From Lobulomyces angularis (lineage: Eukaryota; Chytridiomycota; Chytridiomycetes; Lobulomycetales; Lobulomycetaceae): a stretch of 11,954 nucleotides of DNA. The stretch spans positions 18,881-30,834 of the forward strand of contig JADHYX010000008.1 of assembly GCA_027604685.1 (NCBI GenBank), written 5' to 3'. Positions 1 through 9,246 of this stretch are shown here, in pieces. A model generated the notes under the pieces. That model searched no databases. It saw only the letters and a program-made list of their open reading frames with translations, and was not told where the DNA came from. Position 1 is the stretch's first letter; the number at the start of each line of letters is the position of its first letter. The translations under genes were made by a program, and so were the position numbers.

Positions 1-57
1 TAAAAAAAAAAAAAAAACATAAATATAATATTTAAGTATTTCATATATTTTTTTTAC

Positions 58-800
58 CGATAATTTTAAATTTTCTGTGTCATAAATTTTCGTTAAGGAA
101 TGTCTAAAGGCTACAGTGTTATTTACCCATTCTATTATTCCACATTCTTCATTTAATGGAATTACAGCATATGTTCTAATGTCTTTTTGTTGTAAAAGAA
201 AAAAAGGAAAAAAAATTTTTTTTTTTAAAAAAGTAAAAATGAAAGATTTATACAAAGTTGCCGTTTTCGACTTTCAGGATCTTTTTTTAATAATTTATTT
301 ATCATTGAGTTAAATTCCATTAATCTACAATCTTTTCGGAGATCATCTTTCGGTTTGCATAAAAAAAAGTGTTCTTTTCCATTACTGTCTACCATGGTTA
401 TCTTTCGCGGTCTCATTAAAGATGTCATCATCTGAACTTCATCCTTAAAACCTTTAATTGTTGGCAAATGCGATGGAAATGGCTTATGCGAGCTTAAAGT
501 TTCACTGTTTGTTGGTAACGCAACTGTTAACGAAGACTGTAATGGAACTATCATTTTTAAATCTTGCAATTCGTGATGCTGAAATCCTTTAAAATCTTTT
601 TCGAGACTAACTTTGCATTTGTGCTTATCTACTGAATGATTACATATAATTATCAATTTATCTGAAAGTTTCACTGCTTCCTAATAGAACAATGATAAAA
701 ATATATAAAAAAAAATATATATAATTAAATGTAAGTAATTAATTTTTACTTCAATCATTGTTTTAAATTTAGAATTCATAATGGAGGTTTTCGGGTTTGA
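58..800 (-). other. ATR: ATR linker and N-lobe of the PI3K-like kinase domain, exons 25-27
   Basis: Exon 25 (800-750) is a 51-nt exon encoding a short helical linker whose end joins EAVKLSDKL, matching the animal DATRLTDKLLEL. Exon 26 (680-254) starts the kinase domain: MIVPLQSSL, then the PIKK glycine-poor loop SLMRPRKI, then [17 protein letters not shown] with the ATP-contacting lysine, then [11 protein letters not shown]. Exon 27 (182-58) continues [20 protein letters not shown], where the tyrosine codon is split by intron 26 (253-183). The catalytic loop (GDRH) and activation loop are not in the window. Exon 27 ends at a GT donor at 57-56; the next intron ends in a T-run at the window edge, so the next exon must start just to the left. 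Confidence 0.94.
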
Positions 801-3800
801 CTATAAAATGAAATATAAAAGAAAAAGACGAAAAAAAAATTAATTTTTATTAATCAATCTTTTATTTACCTTTGCTTTCGTGAAAATTTCAGCACATCTA
901 TTTGATCTTACTTTATTTATTGACTTGTTTACCGCTACCAGTTGCCAAAGGGCTTGCTGGGGAAATGCCATTAAAACTTTGACTAAAATAAGTTCTAAAA
1001 TATTATAAACATTTTGATTTGGGTGATCTATTCTTGATATGAGCTGAGGAAATGCTGTTAAAAATTGATATATTGGTAATCTGTCTTTCATTTCCATTAT
1101 TCGTACTAAAACATCTTTGAATTTGGTTTGCTCAAATAATCTAATCATTAAAAAAATTAAAAAAAGGTAAGGATAAAGTAAAATTAAAAAATTTTTTTCT
1201 TTACTTGTTGTCTCCAATCACCTTTTCTCCAAAATCCAACCATAACGTCAAAATTCTAGGAAGAGTTTGATAGATGTAACGAGTTCCGTTAGCTAGTGCC
1301 CTTCCATAAGATTTTATAATGTAATAGACCATTTCATAAAACTTTTTTGGACTTTAAAAAAAAAATTGAAATTAAATAACACTTAAAAAAAAAAAATAAA
1401 AAACCTTGAATTTCTACTCTCTTTTGCTTTTTCTTTTTCAAATACTCTACTGTAGTATCTACCAATGTAATAATATGTCTTTTCCCAACTACAAAGAAAA
1501 AACATCATACATATTTATTTCCATATCTGTGGTAAACTTTACCTAGGTTGCGACTTTGAAGCGTCAATGTAATGCTTCAAAATTGTTTCAGCGGAGGCTG
1601 CATTGATTTCTTCTAACCAACCACCAAGACGTAAATGGGTCTTTTTTTTTTATTTTTTAATAAGAATAAAAATGAAAGATCAAAAATTTAATTGTTTACT
1701 TTTGCAATGACATAATCATCCGATTTTGTATCAATTCTAGTATCTGCAGCTTGCAGACCACTTGGAGCACTCTGAGTAACTCCAGTTAAGGGTTTTTTTA
1801 TTGTTAGAGCTAGTTGGAGCTCGGAAATTGCTTTGTAATTTTGCCCTCCATTCCAAAACCACTTTGCACGTTCAAGGCTAATGTTAGGAGCCTCTAGCTC
1901 GGAAGCGTGAAGTAGCTAAATAAAATAGTAAAAAAAATTCAATAAAAAAGGTTAAAACTCTTTTCTTTTACTGATCCAAATGCTGTTTGATGATGGTTTG
2001 CATTTTCACAGAGTTTTGCAGTTTGAACCCAAATTCTACCGCATTCCACAGTAAGATTTTTTACTGATGCTAATTTTTGATTTGACACAGGATTGATTCT
2101 TTTAAAGTAAGTAAAAAAAAAAATTAAAATAAAATTAATTTCTTTTTTATTTATAGTAAAAATATAATAAAATAATAAAAATACAAACATAAAATCACTT
2201 AAGAGAATTCTTCTTAAAGTTAAAATGGGTTCTTGAGTTCTAAATGCTGGGGTAGTGATTTTTAACCTTTTTTCCCAATTGTTAAATAATTCAGACATTT
2301 TTTCTGCGTCAAAATCTATAACCAGTTTATCAATTCCCTTTGTCATCTCTTTTCGTTTTTCGAATACGGTTTGCATTTCGTAAATCATATGTAACTTTAA
2401 AACCTCAGCATAAGAACGACGATAAGATTCAACGGAAGCTGCTGCTAGAGGTGAAACGATTGAAGTTCTAATCTTTTCAAATACCGCCTCTAGTGAATTT
2501 CCTTTTTTCATGATAAAAGGTGTTGAAGCATATGGTGCACGAGAAGCTATTATTACCTAATTTTTTAAAATGTTAAAAATCTTAAAAAAATTAAAAATAA
2601 AATTAACCATACGTCTCCAATCAAAGTCTCAAAACTAATTTTGTGAGGTTTTTGTATATAGGACTCCAATGACTCCCATTTACCAAGTTTCCAAGAAGCC
2701 TCCACCCCATATGAATTTAGAGTTTCTGACCACTCCGGATGAACGTTAATTGTGCTATCAATGTGAGTGAGCATAGTTTCTAAAAAGTTAAGTTATAAGA
2801 TTTAATTTTTTTTTAAATAGTGAAAAATTGTTTTACCCATGTGATTTAAATTTTTTAAACAGTTTAATAGTCCGAGATGATATTTTAATCTACTTGGATG
2901 TCTATGAATTCCCAATTCGTTTAACGTTTGTGCCGCAGTCCTGGATTAAATAATATATATACCATTATATTAATAAAAAAAAAAGAAAATGAACAAAAAT
3001 TCTTTTGTTTTTAATTTTTTTACCAAGCACCTCTACTTTCGTGTTCTAAAATCTGTTGATCTAAACTGGGGTTTGAAAATTTGGCTGAGATTCCTTCCAA
3101 TCCATCAATATCATCCATGAATGAATAAATTTTTTGGAGTCCACCATAATACGGTTGTAATTTTTGCTCATCAAATTTGAAAAATTTCCTTTTTTCTCTG
3201 AAGTAAGTTTCATAATGCATCAAAGCTCTAGCATAAGCCTTACAGCGAAAAGCGGCAACTGCTCTTACTTTTTGTGATATTCTATCTAACAGTGTTTCCA
3301 CTTTTAAAACTGACTGTTCAAGCGCTTTATTGGGGTTGCTAGTTTTTATTCCCAGAGGTCTTCGCTTATTCATTCTTGTCCACTCAGAAAGATGATCTAT
3401 GAGGGAAAATATGGTCTGGTGTAAAGTAGTTTAAGTAAAATAAACATATAATTCATATTTTTAGAGTTGCGTAAAATAAAATAAAAAAAAGCAAAAAATA
3501 CCTGTGTACATAATTGCCTTTTTTCTAAGTCATCTAAAGGAGTTTCAGTAAGTAGATCTAGGTCATCCTCTTCATCGCTATACATCTCATCATCAAGCAC
3601 TGAGACTCCCAAAACTGACAGAGTTTCTTCCAAGACAAAATGGGAATCAGCATCACCTAACTCTATTAGAACACTTAATACCAAGTTTGGTAATAAAAAT
3701 GAAGCAATGTTAGTTTCCATTAAATCTCGGCAAAAAGAAAATAATTTGTTATGATATCCACTTTTTCCTCCGACTTTTTGAACTAAGTCGGTTGTCCACG

Positions 3801-6800
3801 AATTTAACCAATCTTTATGAGTTGATTTTCTAGGATATATTGGATAAACTGTAGTTTTTAGAGTAGGTATAGATTCGTTTAAGTACTTTGACGTAAAAAA
3901 TGGAACTAAAGTGTCCTTTATTTCTTCTGGAACACTTTTTTCATGCATAACCTTTAAAGTCATACCAGAATGCTTCATCAACTCCTGTAAGGCGTAGCTT
4001 AAATGTCCTTGCATTAAGGTTGATTGTGTGCTACGAAATGCTGGTATTAATTGGCTCAAAATGAAGTTAAATACAAAATCTCTACTTTCTTCTTCTCTTT
4101 GATATTTATAAAAATAAACTCTTTTATTATCATTGCTAACAACCGAGGAAATCTTAGATGCAGAGTCCAATGAAAAAGTTTGCAGTCTACTAGGATCAAT
4201 TGCGCCAATTATTCCAATGCACTCACAACAGAGGATTTGAATGTCTAAACATCCGTCAAATCTATTATTAGCCACAAACAAAGCTTTTAACAACATTGAT
4301 ATAACAGCTGGAACTGTATCTGCCAAACTAAAGTTCAGTATAGAGTCAATGCGTTCAAGTAAAACTTCCTTCAATTGTTGAAGCGACTTAAACGAAACTA
4401 ATGAATTATCATGAGAAACACCATCCTTCAATGCTTCTAGTAATTCGATTGTATTTTTTGGCCTATGCTTTTGAATAATTTTGTTCATTTCTACAAAATT
4501 TGGAGTACTTGCAGGAAAGTAACTTAATGATGATAAGCATTCGTAAATAACACTTTCATTCTGAATAATAAGATAATCAAAAATTTGACCAACTTTGTCA
4601 ATAGCCCATGCATCGTACTGGTCAAAATTTTTCATCAAAACAGCTACTACTTCATGTACTATTTTTTGAACTCTTTTAACTTCCACTGTTTTAACGAGAG
4701 TTTCCCACGACAGAAGAGATGCTCCTTGCAAGTGTGGAAAATTAAGTGCAGTTTGAAGTGTGGCCATTATCTACAAAAAAAAAAAAAAAAAAAAAATTTA
4801 ACTATCGGAAAAGTTTGCTATAATACCTGAGAAAGCATCGTATAAATATTTCTTCCAATCATTTTAATCATTTCATTTAAACTTTTAAGTAATTTTATTT
4901 GATATGGTATATCCGCTTGCACCTCCTCATTTAAATTAATATTTTTGTTTTTGTTTTAAACAACTATTTTTAAATAAGTTTTAATAAAATTTGTTTGCAC
5001 ATCACATTAATTTAATTTTCGGACATAATTTACATCAGTTTAGCCCTAAAAAAAAAAAAAAAAAAAAAAAAATCATTTTTTAAATTTCGATCTTTTATTA
5101 TATTTTCTATACTTTTTTTCTATTGTTTGGATCACCCAATTCAATTGCAAGTTTTTCCACCAAATCAGTAGAGCAAGTTTTGGCTACATCAACAATGTCA
5201 TAATTTCCACCACTATTTAATAAGTTCAAAAAAAATTCTAATTTGGTTCTTTTATCATTATTTAATAATATTTGAAACATAATATATTGAATTTTTTCCA
5301 CCAGAATTAAGCCAACTTGCTTTTCTACTATTTTTGCTATCATATTTAATACTAATTCATTGTGACTTAATACTAAATGTGGTAAAATGTACTGTAGAGA
5401 AAGTGTCAAAAAGCTTCTGAGATCCAGCTTAAAAAAGGTTGTAGAAATGTTTTCAACAAGCAAAAAGTCTTCTTCTATTTTTATTTTGTTAATTAAGAAT
5501 ATTGAGATATCTTCAAGATGAAGTTGAAAAAGTTGCTCTAAATTTTGATTTCTATGTTTTGCAATTTCAGTGGCCTAGAAAGAAAAAGAAATTTAAAATC
5601 ATTTTTCTTTTTCTTACTTACTTGAGAATAAACTAACGAACTCAAGGAAAGTTTATTTTCTGAAAGTATTTCCAAATAGAATCTAATCACTAATGGTAAA
5701 GAATTTTGAGAAATCCTAATCGAGAATGCAAAATTTTTTATTTTAAAAATAAAATAAACATACCTGCCAATTTCTCCTGTAACCCAAATTATTGTATCTC
5801 CAATAAAATGATCAGCAGAGCTAATGAATTTATCTAAAATCAGTAGCAAACTTTTTCCATTGGAATCTAACACTGCTTTTATATCACTTTTAACTGTGGA
5901 ATCGTCTGCTGTAAATGCTTTATGACCAAAAATGGAAACCAATATCGTACTATTTTTTTTTTTTTTTTTAAGTTCAGCAAAATTTTAAAAAAGATCATAT
6001 CGAACCAAGTAGCTACTCGGACTTCTTTTGAAGTGCTGCTAAAACAATAATCTATCTCATCGTCCCACCAATAAGCAACACTTAAGTATTTCAAATCGTT
6101 TTGATTTTCAATAAATTTTGAAATGAAGGTTAGGTACAAATTTCTTGCTAATGGGATTTTTATTAAAAACTTGAAATTTACCACAAATTCGGCTGCTAAC
6201 AAATTCAGTTTTTCTTTACTTTCAATTTCAACATCAAAAAAACACTTTAAACTTTGTGAAGCTTCAAATAGAACACTCTCCGGATCACTTTCAAGAAGGC
6301 TAAAAAAAATGAAATAAAAAATTATTTATTTCAATTCATTTCCATTTAGTTTATTTAATTTTTTTTTTATTGAAAATAAAAAGCTTACGGCATATATTTT
6401 AATTTGTAGTAAGACTCATTTAAACATAAAGCTTTGGTCAAACTTTTCCAAGATAGAATTCTTAACCATAATGTCTCACTTTTAGAAAAATCAATTAAAA
6501 GATCTAAAAAGTCACTTTCAAATGAATTTAATAGTTGTATTTCGTTTTTATTTGAAGCTTGTTGAGTCGAGTAAAAATGACTTTTTTTTGCTAGAAGCAA
6601 AATCATTAAAACAGTATCAGCACCATTTATAACAATTTTCATTCTTGAGTCTGAATTATAGATTTCTTTATTTTTAAATATAAAAAACAAATGATCTAAA
6701 ATATCAATAATGGTTTTCAGTGGTAAACTCATATGAAGTACTATATTGGCATTTTCATTAATTTTTTAACAAAAAAAAATTAAAAAACTTTAAAAAATTT

Positions 6801-8748
6801 ACCTTGATTATTAAACACTATATTACAAACGTGACAGGCGATAGAGTACTTTATCAAAAAAATGCCGTTCTGTAAAATATTTTGAATTAAAATTAATTTA
6901 AAAGTGTAAAAAAAAAAAAAATTGTTTATATTGTACGGTGTAATCAACAGTTTCAGGAAGCAATTTTGTAAAAAAACTTCCCAAGGTGTTAAAGTATTCC
7001 GCTCCATTTTTTTTTAGGTCAAGCTCAAAATCCTTCTTGGCGTTGTTAGAAAATATAATCGAAAGCTTCAATATATTTTTTAAGGACAGATCCAACTATT
7101 TGTTTTCGGTTTTATTTTTGGAATACAAATTAAATTAAAATTATGTTAATATTCCTACTGTAGGTTGATCCATACTACTTGAAGTTAAAAATTTTATTTC
7201 TTTAATCAAAACTGTCAAAAGTTCAACTGGAGAGGTCAACATAAGACTTGAAAAAAATAAAATAAACATATTAGTCACAGTCAAAAAATTTTTCTTATTT
7301 TTTATTTTCTCACTGAGTAAAATTTAAATTTTCAGGTTTTAAGATCTTAATTTTTTTTGAAGTAAAAGTTTCCTCATCGGTCAATTTTCTCTTTCTAGTA
7401 TTGTTATTTAAATTTGTGTTCTCCGTGGATTTGGAATATAATAAGTCAGTATTTTCTTCTTGTATTTCTAGTTCATCAAATGCTACTTTTACGTAAACGC
7501 TAGGATGGAAATCGAATAGCATATTATAAATTTGGAATATCACAGCTCCAAGCCCATCAGAAAACTGAAGAGACAAAATTACCTCAAATAAATGTGTAAA
7601 TCTTGGTAAAACTGATAATAATTCATCTCGCAGATATAGTTTTAATAACCCAAAGGAAGATGAAAGCAATTGAGAAATATCAGCTTGTTTTCTCAAATTC
7701 AAGTTAGAGGATAAAAGTGTCAATAAGGCTTGTAAGAGATTTTGAATTTGAACTGAGTTAATGTTCATGTAGCCCACCTCTAGTAGAGTATTTAAAAGTT
7801 TAAGACTTGGCTATGAAAACAAGATAAAAAAAAAAACCTTAAATTAAATGGCAATTTAACCTTTAAAGAATCAGTATTTTCCACACTATAAAATGCCACA
7901 ATTAAGGTTTGTAAAAGATTTTGAATTAAAGGGGAAAGAGAAAAAGCAATGTATGGTTTAGTTATGCCAGTGGGTAAAAATTGAAGTAACTTCGTCAATA
8001 GCCTTTGGTAACTTTCCACAAGGGAACTCTTTGATACTACATTTAAAGTCGGATTTTTCGTTTGTATTTGCTGTGAACAGGGGTTTTGATTAAATTTCAA
8101 TGAGTTAAATTCAAATTGGTTATTGGATGTTGTTAAAGCTATTTAAAAAAATTTTTTATTACAAAAAAAAAATAAAAAGGTTAAAAAATAAAATAAAAGT
8201 ACTGTTGAAGTGAAAAGCAATTTCCTTTACAAATGATTTGAACCAAATTATGTCATACTCTTCTAAAACTCTTAGTGAAATATCTAGTAATTCTAAGATT
8301 GCTGAGTGAGATTCCTTGTAAAAATCGTCTATTTTTTTTTTTTGAATAAAATAAAAATAATAAACAGAAGTTTTTAGTTGAAATTTTTAATTAACTGAAT
8401 TTTTCATTTTTAAGACTTCTTCTATTTATTTATTTTTTTTTTTTTACCAGCAAGTAAATTTAAAAAATTGAAAATGTACCATCGATAAAAAATGCAATTA
8501 TTTTGATGAACTGTTAAAAAATTTTTACAGTGAGTTAGAACCAAAAGTATAATTTTAATTTGTTTTAATCTGTTATTGGTGGATCTTTTTGTTGCGATAC
8601 TCTGAGTATAGTTGACAACCAAATCTTGAAATTGCGAAGGTTTGGGATCCGTAAAGCCAGTTAATTTAGTAAAAAATTTTAAAATGTTTATTTGCTCATT
8701 AGTTTTGCTTTCATTATGTTGATTTTCGCTCGTTGAAGTTATGGTCAT
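58..8748 (-). CDS. ATR: ATR/Mec1/Rad3 checkpoint kinase, 27 exons visible, 3' end beyond the left edge
   Basis: This is the DNA-damage and replication-stress checkpoint kinase, a nuclear serine/threonine PIKK that normally works with ATRIP/Ddc2 on RPA-coated single-stranded DNA. Twenty-seven exons join in phase, giving about 2,283 residues; human ATR is about 2,640, so roughly 330 residues (kinase C-lobe and FATC) should lie left of position 1. Diagnostic stretches include [50 protein letters not shown]-like [15 protein letters not shown], and [14 protein letters not shown], all of which I recognise as ATR-type rather than ATM- or TOR-type. The start is the ATG at 8746-8748, in an A-rich context with A at -3; exon 1 is open and ends in a good donor. 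Introns are 47-119 nt except one of 187 nt. Exon coordinates are given in the domain entries. Identity is very secure; individual splice sites are inferred from frame and GT-AG rules, and intron 12 is doubtful. Confidence 0.95.
870..3415 (-). other. ATR: ATR FAT domain, exons 15-24
   Basis: Exons, minus strand: 3415-3024, 2940-2837, 2779-2613, 2556-2189, 2098-1972, 1915-1700, 1640-1543, 1488-1405, 1351-1205, 1140-870 (about residues 1425-2082). The FAT domain is the TPR-like helical clamp around PIKK kinase domains. Supporting stretches in order: [95 protein letters not shown] and [18 protein letters not shown]. The same order is found in human ATR. Intron 18 (2188-2099, donor GTTTGT) is 90 nt long and has no stop in frame; the acceptor phase forces this donor rather than the better-looking GTATTT seven bases later in the track. 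The join gives LLSDFIINPVSNQ. Confidence 0.93.
3502..4925 (-). other. ATR: ATR UME (NUC010) domain region, exons 13-14
   Basis: Exon 13 is 4925-4827 and exon 14, the longest, is 4770-3502 (423 codons); both are in phase 0. Exon 14 contains the UME domain at about residues 1040-1190, ending in the hallmark [18 protein letters not shown], which parallels the CGECLGELGAIDPGRL of animal ATR. The downstream helices include DWLNSW (animal SEWSASW position) and an acidic stretch DEEDDLD near the exon end. The 3' end of the exon, CTQ, joins exon 15 [13 protein letters not shown], which mirrors the animal QTVFSMLDHLTQWA across the junction. The ATG at 4767-4765 is only two codons into exon 14 and is internal, not a gene start. 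The 5' boundary of exon 13 is uncertain: AG sites at 4927-4926 and 4924-4923 both keep the frame. Confidence 0.92.
4774..4796. repeat. 23-A homopolymer, polypyrimidine tract of ATR intron 13
   Basis: On the coding (minus) strand this is a 23-T run directly followed by GTAG, the acceptor of exon 14. It serves as the polypyrimidine tract. Its length is prone to sequencing and replication slippage but lies wholly within the intron. Confidence 0.8.
4926..5112 (-). other. Unusually long ATR intron 12, possibly hiding a lost or damaged exon
   Basis: The model donor is GTATAG after NNRKK at 5112-5111 and the acceptor is the AG at 4927-4926, giving 187 nt against 47-119 nt for all other introns. It contains a 25-T run (minus strand) followed directly by AG at 5047-5046, the best-looking 3' splice site here, but the sequence after it has stops in all three frames. 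Read in the frame of exon 13 it shows TAA codons near 5040, 5007 and 4959. Comparison with animal ATR suggests that about 40-50 residues are absent between ELGDPNN and the exon 13 helix. It could be true shortening, a decayed exon, or an assembly fault at the homopolymer. Confidence 0.5.
5048..5072. repeat. 25-A homopolymer in ATR intron 12
   Basis: On the minus strand this is a 25-T run followed by AG at 5047-5046, the same layout as the functional acceptor of exon 14, yet no usable exon follows it. It is the longest homopolymer in the window and a plausible place for an assembly error. Confidence 0.75.
5113..8748 (-). other. ATR: ATR N-terminal helical (HEAT-type) region, exons 1-12
   Basis: Exons, minus strand: 8748-8448, 8328-8203, 8138-7861, 7810-7314, 7246-7159, 7095-6937, 6869-6803, 6740-6389, 6299-6006, 5949-5764, 5715-5622, 5574-5113 (about residues 1-968). 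The protein is a series of leucine-rich amphipathic helices with little sequence identity to other families, as expected for the superhelical scaffold that binds ATRIP. Anchors to ATR appear in exons 9-12: SKEVRVA, then VTGEIGR matching the TGDIGR stretch of animal ATR, then [15 protein letters not shown]. Exon 4 carries a basic bipartite stretch (RKRK at about 374-377 and KKIKILK at about 387-393) that looks like a nuclear localisation signal. Every junction preserves frame; the shortest introns are 47 and 48 nt (5621-5575 and 5763-5716). The first eight exons are assigned by continuity of frame and helical character rather than strong motifs. Confidence 0.85.
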
Positions 8749-8792
8749 TTTCTTTTTTTGTTTTTTTACAAACTTCTAATTTTGAACAAGGG

Positions 8793-8842
8793 TTTTTTTA
8801 AAAAAAAGTTTAAAAAAAAATTTAAAAAAAAAATTTTTTTAA
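8793..8842. promoter_or_regulatory. Alternating poly(dA)/poly(dT) tracts upstream of ATR
   Basis: Fifty bases with a single G (8808) consist of alternating T6-7 and A8-10 blocks, 45-95 bp upstream of the ATR ATG. Such tracts are known to exclude nucleosomes in fungal promoters, which would suit a constitutive housekeeping promoter. The function is inferred; similar tracts are common in this DNA. Confidence 0.3.
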
Positions 8843-9000
8843 GTAAAGTAATGGTTTAGTTCTAAAAATCAACTTATTTTTTTTAATTTTTGTTAATACT
8901 TCCATCCTTTATCATAAAATTAATTTTTTTTTTAAATAAAATAGTAAATGACAAAAAAATTCGTTAATTAACTATTAAATCTTTTACTTGCTTTCGAGAA

Positions 9001-9108
9001 ATGAGAGGAAAATTTATAGAAAAATTATTAAGAAAAAGTTCATCAATAAGAGCAATAGAACAAAATAAATTTACTGAAAAAAAGTTTATACTTAACAAAA
9101 AGTTATAA
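9001..9108 (+). CDS. Doubtful 35-codon ORF, no recognised family
   Basis: An ATG-to-TAA frame encodes a 35-residue, lysine-rich (10 K) peptide starting MRGKFIEKLL and ending LNKKL; the frame is open upstream to a TAA at 8965-8967. It has no signal peptide, membrane segment or known motif. It runs opposite to both neighbouring genes, inside the PCK1-ATR gap. It stands out because the rest of the gap is broken by stops, but a chance ORF is more likely than a gene. Confidence 0.12.
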   Translation: MRGKFIEKLLRKSSSIRAIEQNKFTEKKFILNKKL

Positions 9109-9173
9109 TATAATAATAACATTAATTTTAAATGAAAATTCAATTAAAAAAAAAAATAAAAATAATAATATAG

Positions 9174-9179
9174 TTTATT
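9174..9179 (-). terminator. Probable PCK1 poly(A) signal (AATAAA)
   Basis: A canonical AATAAA hexamer on the minus strand lies about 70 nt after the PCK1 stop codon in an A/T-rich stretch. In DNA this AT-rich the hexamer can occur by chance; its position and strand make it a reasonable candidate. Confidence 0.45.
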
Positions 9180-9246
9180 ACAATAAAATTTAAAATAAAT
9201 GTATTTTTGCATAAAGAAAAAAAAATTAAGTTTTTCTGTGGTATTA

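Larger units (their letters stand above)
8749..9246. other. Intergenic region between PCK1 3' end and ATR start
   Basis: These 498 bases, almost all A/T, must hold the PCK1 3' UTR and terminator and the ATR promoter and leader, since the genes are tandem on the minus strand. I see a poly(A) signal at 9174-9179, a run of alternating A and T tracts at 8793-8842, and one short plus-strand ORF at 9001-9108. No convincing TATA box close to the ATR start and no RNA gene were seen. Confidence 0.7.

Noticed and set aside
4765..4767. ATG as the start of a separate gene
   Set aside because: It lies two codons after a strong acceptor, and the upstream exon 13 continues the same ATR alignment in phase.
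4585..4830. 81-codon plus-strand ORF ending in a lysine run
   Set aside because: Antisense to ATR exon 14, and its lysine run is the intron homopolymer; no independent support.
4959..5042. TAA read as a sense codon to keep ATR open through intron 12
   Set aside because: PCK1 ends at tandem TAA TAA exactly at the family's usual length, so TAA is a stop here.
5107..5463. A separate gene ending at the TAG at 5107, with an AATAAA soon after
   Set aside because: The frame extends upstream to a clear acceptor at 5575 and continues ATR homology; a split ATR is far less likely than a misjudged intron, though the doubt is recorded for intron 12.
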